DNA of 14,835 bases from the NCBI GenBank assembly GCA_049642385.1, contig JBAROU010000037.1, forward strand, positions 1 through 14,835, read 5' to 3'. Below, piece after piece: positions 13,818 through 14,835 of the stretch (the first letter of the stretch is position 1; every line of letters starts with the position of its first letter). The DNA comes from JBAROU01 sp049642385 (GTDB taxonomy: Bacteria > Chloroflexota > Dehalococcoidia > DSTF01 > RBG-16-68-14). The notes beneath the pieces were generated by a model. It was not told where the DNA came from. It ran no database searches and was given only the letters and a program-made list of their open reading frames with translations. The position numbers and the translations under genes were made by a program.

Positions 13818-13826
13818 TGGTACATT
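13818..13826 (+). promoter_or_regulatory. Extended -10 promoter for the thioesterase gene
   Basis: TGGTACATT (TGn plus a hexamer matching four of six positions) lies 30 bases before the GTG start at 13857. It is followed by a strong ribosome-binding site, AGGAGG at 13846-13851. Confidence 0.35.
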
Positions 13827-13856
13827 GCAGTACAACCGCCCGAAAAGGAGGCGCCC

Positions 13857-14318
13857 GTGCCCGAGTTCGACGACGCCTGGTACGAAGACTGGAAGCGCCG
13901 GATGGAGGAGTCCGGCGGCAACATCATCCTCGCATTGGGCCTGCGACCGATCGAAGAGAGCGCAGACCGCGTCGTGATGGAGATGCCCTACGGGCCGAAC
14001 GTGCGGCAGGGCACGGGCGTATTCGCCGCGGGTGCGCTGATCCAGCTCGCCGATGTCGCCGCCACGATGGTTTGCTTCCAGGCGATGGACCCCACACGCG
14101 AGCGCCAGGACCTGCCCTTCCCGCTCTCCGTGCAAATCAGCTCGAACCTGCTGCGCAACACCGACCGCGGGAAGGCGATCGCCACCGCGCGCATCGCGCA
14201 CAAGGGCCGGACGATGATGGTCGTCGAGTCAGAAGTGCGCGACGATCGGGACCGCCTCCTGGCGCTCGTCACGAGCACGCACTTCGTCGGCCAGCCGCGC
14301 CAAGCGCCGCCGGGCTAG
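13857..14318 (+). CDS. PaaI-like hotdog-fold thioesterase
   Basis: A 153-residue hotdog-fold protein of the PaaI/4HBT type, expected to hydrolyse acyl-CoA thioesters in the cytoplasm. An N-terminal helix (EDWKRRMEESG) precedes the substrate-binding strand DRVVMEMPYGPNVRQG, the hot-dog helix GALIQLADVAATM (59-71) with Asp65 at the position of the catalytic acid, and the strands LPFPLSVQISSNLLRN and KAIATARIAHKGRTMMVVESEV. The canonical HGG before the helix is replaced by FAAGA. The GTG start is fixed by AGGAGG at 13846-13851, 5 bases upstream. It is divergent from the DinB-like gene and 73 bp ahead of a small ORF. The substrate cannot be told from the sequence. Confidence 0.87.
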   Translation: MPEFDDAWYEDWKRRMEESGGNIILALGLRPIEESADRVVMEMPYGPNVRQGTGVFAAGALIQLADVAATMVCFQAMDPTRERQDLPFPLSVQISSNLLRNTDRGKAIATARIAHKGRTMMVVESEVRDDRDRLLALVTSTHFVGQPRQAPPG

Positions 14319-14391
14319 CTCGACCGCGCGCGCGCTCCAGAGCCCGCCCGAGGAGGTGGTGGTGGTGGTAAGCTGGCTTGGGAGGTCCACC

Positions 14392-14628
14392 ATGGGACGC
14401 GAACAGCTCGAGACACTGAGCCAGATCATTCAGCAGCAGCTCGCCCTTGGGACGGCTGGCGTGATAGCAGGCTCCTGGTCGATCCGTTTCAACAAGGATT
14501 ACAAGGCGTTCGAGTTCGACAAGTGCGAGTTCGAAGGGTACTGCGAGGAGCGCCCGTCCATGATCGCGCTGGACGGCACGGTGCTCGATCCCGGCGGGCC
14601 GCTGCTGAGCGAACCGAGCGGGGCTTGA
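14392..14628 (+). CDS. Small unrecognised protein
   Basis: A 78-residue ORF starting at the ATG with GGGAGG (14380-14385) 6 bases upstream; an in-frame GTG at 14356 would add a low-complexity poly-valine start and is rejected. An N-terminal helix (REQLETLSQIIQQQLAL) is followed by a beta-like stretch GVIAGSWSIRFNKDYKAFEFD and two cysteines, Cys44 and Cys50, in the segment DKCEFEGYCEE. It has no signal peptide or membrane segment. I do not recognise a family. The ribosome-binding site and the varied amino-acid composition favour a real gene. Its TGA lies within the -35 box of the following promoter, so it ends where the RNA unit begins. Confidence 0.7.
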   Translation: MGREQLETLSQIIQQQLALGTAGVIAGSWSIRFNKDYKAFEFDKCEFEGYCEERPSMIALDGTVLDPGGPLLSEPSGA

Positions 14629-14654
14629 CAGCCCAGCGTTCCCTGTGAGATACT
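14625..14654 (+). promoter_or_regulatory. Strong sigma-70-type promoter
   Basis: A perfect TTGACA (14625-14630), an 18-base spacer, and GATACT (14649-14654, four of six matches). Transcription would start near 14661. It is the best -35/-10 pair in the window and overlaps the stop codon of the preceding ORF. Confidence 0.65.
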
Positions 14655-14660
14655 GCCCGT

Positions 14661-14779
14661 CGCTTCTGGAAAACTCACGATGATGAGGAAATGCCGCCCC
14701 CGCTAACGCGCGCGTTGCGCCGGCCGAACGGCCGGCATGTACGCAACGCCCGCCTCGATAGTTATCGAGGCGGGTTTTT
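14661..14779 (+). ncRNA. Candidate structured RNA or attenuated leader
   Basis: The interval between the promoter and the terminator is about 120 bases with no plausible ORF. The left half (to about 14710) is low in obvious structure. Then GCGTTGCG (14712-14719) pairs with CGCAACGC (14742-14749), enclosing CCGGCCG-AA-CGGCCGG (14720-14735) and a small unpaired stretch on the 3' side. The terminator hairpin follows at once. It does not match tRNA, SRP RNA, 6S RNA or a riboswitch consensus I can recall. It could be a small RNA gene, or a 5' leader controlling a gene beyond the window through premature termination. The 5' end is inferred. Confidence 0.45.
14749..14779 (+). terminator. Intrinsic terminator
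   Basis: CCCGCCTCGATA (14749-14760) and TATCGAGGCGGG (14763-14774) form a perfect 12-bp inverted repeat around a 2-base centre, realistically a 10-bp stem with a 6-base loop. TTTTT follows directly at 14775-14779, then GTTTG. This is a textbook Rho-independent terminator for the plus strand. Confidence 0.9.
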
Positions 14780-14835
14780 GTTTGTCCAGAATCCGCCGCG
14801 TGCCCCTCCCGAGGAGCCCGAACGCCTCGCACCAA

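Noticed and set aside
14680..14700. Hammerhead-like TGATGAGGAAA
   Set aside because: There is no stem II between TGATGA and GAAA and no matching stems I or III.
14729..14745. HDV-ribozyme-like GGCCGGCATG
   Set aside because: The rest of the nested double pseudoknot is not present; the segment is better explained as one arm of a hairpin.
14269..14835. Minus-strand open frame at the right edge
   Set aside because: It overlaps the thioesterase end, the small ORF and the terminator on the opposite strand, and its product has no recognisable domain.

Overview
The window is GC-rich DNA (roughly two-thirds G+C over most of its length) from a bacterium. It encodes a RicT/PSP1-type protein, a clamp-loader delta-prime subunit, diaminopimelate decarboxylase, DinB- and YjbR-type proteins, and a threonine/proline-rich surface protein ending in an LPXTG-like signal. 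That mix, with GTG starts and several extended -10 promoters, would fit a member of Chloroflexota (for example a Dehalococcoidia-like lineage). This placement is an inference from gene flavour only; there is no rRNA or other phylogenetic marker here.

Layout. Positions 1-3441 (minus strand) hold a compact run lysA -> holB -> ricT; holB overlaps lysA by 4 bp, and ricT leaves the window at its 3' end. A 79-bp divergent spacer separates lysA from a plus-strand pair, a small unrecognised ORF (3521-3757) and a YjbR/MmcQ-family gene (3750-4121), whose ends overlap. On the minus strand, 4190-5110 encodes a TIR-domain protein with an unrecognised N-terminal half, in DNA of visibly lower GC. It is followed by a LACTB2-like metallo-hydrolase (5175-6095) and a 784-residue secreted surface protein (6204-8558). 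After about 450 bp of non-coding DNA with a tandem repeat and two small inverted repeats, the plus strand carries a MutY-family DNA glycosylase lacking key catalytic residues (9012-9923), a roughly 16-helix membrane protein (9990-12302) and a second metallo-hydrolase (12404-13045). A minus-strand DinB-like gene (13123-13659) is divergent from a hotdog thioesterase (13857-14318), which is followed by a small unrecognised ORF (14392-14628). The window ends with a likely independent RNA transcription unit or attenuated leader: a consensus promoter, a long hairpin and a textbook terminator (14625-14779).

How the genes fit together. Most of the window is housekeeping or general metabolism in short independent units, with no large operon beyond lysA-holB-ricT. 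The most unusual items are the TIR protein (a possible NAD-consuming defence or signalling effector on a low-GC insert), the MutY-family enzyme with Ala and Phe in place of the usual catalytic Glu and Tyr, the repeat-built LPDTG surface protein with recent internal duplications, and the structured RNA at the right edge.
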